Below, in pieces: positions 63,242 to 64,000 of a DNA stretch of 64,000 bases (within the stretch, counting starts at the first letter, position 1; every line of letters begins with the position of its first letter). The notes under the pieces are model-generated. The model was not told where the DNA came from. It saw only the letters and a list, made by a program, of their open reading frames with translations, and searched no databases. This stretch comes from Tateyamaria omphalii (GTDB lineage Bacteria > Pseudomonadota > Alphaproteobacteria > Rhodobacterales > Rhodobacteraceae). The stretch is from assembly GCF_014651375.1 (NCBI RefSeq), contig NZ_BMWT01000002.1, positions 191,477 through 255,476 of the forward strand, read 5' to 3'. Position numbers and translations under genes: made by a program.

Positions 63242-64000
63242 AGCGCCGATAGTCCTCAGGCCGAATCCCGTACTTCTTGAGCTTGTCGTAGAAGGTCTTG
63301 CGTGGAAGCCTGAGCGCTTCGGCAGCCGCGCTGGCGTGTCCGTTCTGTCGCCCCAACGCCGCAACAAGCAAGGAGCGCTCAACCCGCGCCATCTGCTCGG
63401 CCAAGCCGAGATCAACCGCCTTGGACGCATCCTCGGGCATACCCAGTACAAAGCGCATGGCGGCACTCATCAAGGATCGCGCGTTGCCGGGCCAATCCTG
63501 CGCCATCAGGGCGGCCATATGGTCAGGGGCCAGTTCCGGCGGGGTCAGGCCCGCCTGCTCTGCCGCCTGAGCCACATAGTGGCGAAACAGAATCGGGATG
63601 TCTTCGGGTCGCTCGCTCAGCGACGGGATGCGGATCGGGAACATCTCAATCTTGTAATAGAGATCGGCGTTAAGCGCGCCCTCTTCAACGGCTGTGCCAA
63701 GGTTGCGCGTACTGCCTGCGATCAGTCGCGGGCCTTCGCCCACCTCAAGCGCTTCGAGTAAGGCCAGTTGGCTGGCATGAGGCAGCGCGGTGATTTCGTC
63801 CAGAAACAAGCTGCCCCCCTTGGCCTTGTCCATCGCCTCGGCCAGAGCGTTCGGGCGCAGATCGGCGGCAGCGCGTTTGACAAAGGGTGCCTTGGACCGA
63901 AGAGAGCTGAGATGAATGACCTCGGCGACCTTGGAAATCCCTGTGCCGGGCGCGCCAGTCACAAGCACCTCGGTCTCAAGCGGGGCCAGCAGGCGCACGC
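63240..64000 (-). CDS. DctD-like AAA+ response-regulator relative, N-terminus cut by window edge
   Basis: The last 253 residues or so are seen: part of a sigma-54-activator-like AAA+ domain and a Fis-type HTH (SLLVAALGRQNGHASAAAEA, LRLPRKTFYDKLKKYG). The AAA+ part deviates strongly: the GAFTGA loop region that contacts sigma-54 is deleted (RAAADLRPNALAEAMDKAKG runs straight into GGSLFLDEI), and the Walker A lysine position is altered (GAPGTGISK rather than GxxGTGKE/S). The arginine finger position reads DLYYKIEM with Lys for Arg. So it probably no longer acts through sigma-54. Upstream of dctPQM on the same strand, so still its likely regulator. Confidence 0.82.
   Translation of the reverse strand, partial: VRLLAPLETEVLVTGAPGTGISKVAEVIHLSSLRSKAPFVKRAAADLRPNALAEAMDKAKGGSLFLDEITALPHASQLALLEALEVGEGPRLIAGSTRNLGTAVEEGALNADLYYKIEMFPIRIPSLSERPEDIPILFRHYVAQAAEQAGLTPPELAPDHMAALMAQDWPGNARSLMSAAMRFVLGMPEDASKAVDLGLAEQMARVERSLLVAALGRQNGHASAAAEALRLPRKTFYDKLKKYGIRPEDYRR

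Overview
The window reads as a chromosomal segment of a marine alphaproteobacterium of the family Rhodobacteraceae (Roseobacter group). Support comes from a Shemin-pathway 5-aminolevulinate synthase (HemA), two tripartite TRAP transporter operons, a prfB without the programmed frameshift, the alphaproteobacterial lon / HU-like / tRNA neighbourhood, an acetolactate synthase whose cofactor motif reads VAGEASW instead of the usual GDG, and an overall GC-rich composition. The genus cannot be fixed from sequence reading alone.

Layout. 1-6.4 kb: a TRAP operon (TakP-like binding protein, long small permease, start of the large permease) divergent from a Cache-domain histidine kinase and NarL-type response regulator, then a soluble receptor-like protein. 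6.5-9.6 kb: branched-chain amino acid synthesis (acetolactate synthase large and small subunits with a lipoprotein gene between them), preceded by an unannotated leader peptide and attenuator. 9.6-14.6 kb: an XRE regulator, an OB-fold-like protein, a Rieske oxygenase, a DUF2189-like membrane protein and an amidase. 14.6-23 kb: prfB, penicillin-binding protein 1A, amidase AmiC, an aminotransferase, an M48 protease with repeats and a DsbA-like protein. 23-30 kb: ispG, a RodZ-like protein, hemA, an M20 peptidase, a haloacetate-dehalogenase-like hydrolase and a glycosyltransferase. 30-37 kb: a P-loop protein, two tandem tRNA-Asp genes, GNAT, pirin, a secreted protein with a terminal c-type haem motif, a LuxR solo and a class 3 lipase.

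37-42.8 kb is an AT-richer accessory patch: a membrane protein, an Old Yellow Enzyme, a stand-alone reverse transcriptase of defence-associated type, a divergent serine recombinase with a candidate recombination site beside it, and two proteins of unknown function. It ends before a tRNA-Val. 42.8-50.8 kb: a phosphatase, LysR, YciI, a second tRNA-Val, the HU-like protein, lon, tgt and a six-unit repeat protein. 50.8-59.6 kb: a natural fusion of a RimB-like aspartic protease domain to a RimK-type ligase, an SH3 membrane protein, SufT-like and IscA-like Fe-S proteins, GDPD, a 48-residue basic protein, LysR, TfoX-like, HD hydrolase, a 2OG oxygenase and tpiA. 59.6-64 kb: a second TRAP operon and the C-terminal part of a DctD-like regulator that lacks GAFTGA and a normal Walker A lysine.

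The main points for follow-up are the reverse transcriptase/recombinase patch, the ilv attenuator, the degenerate DctD-like regulator with its palindrome-rich promoter, the RimB-RimK fusion, and the matching stem-loops after dctP in both TRAP operons.
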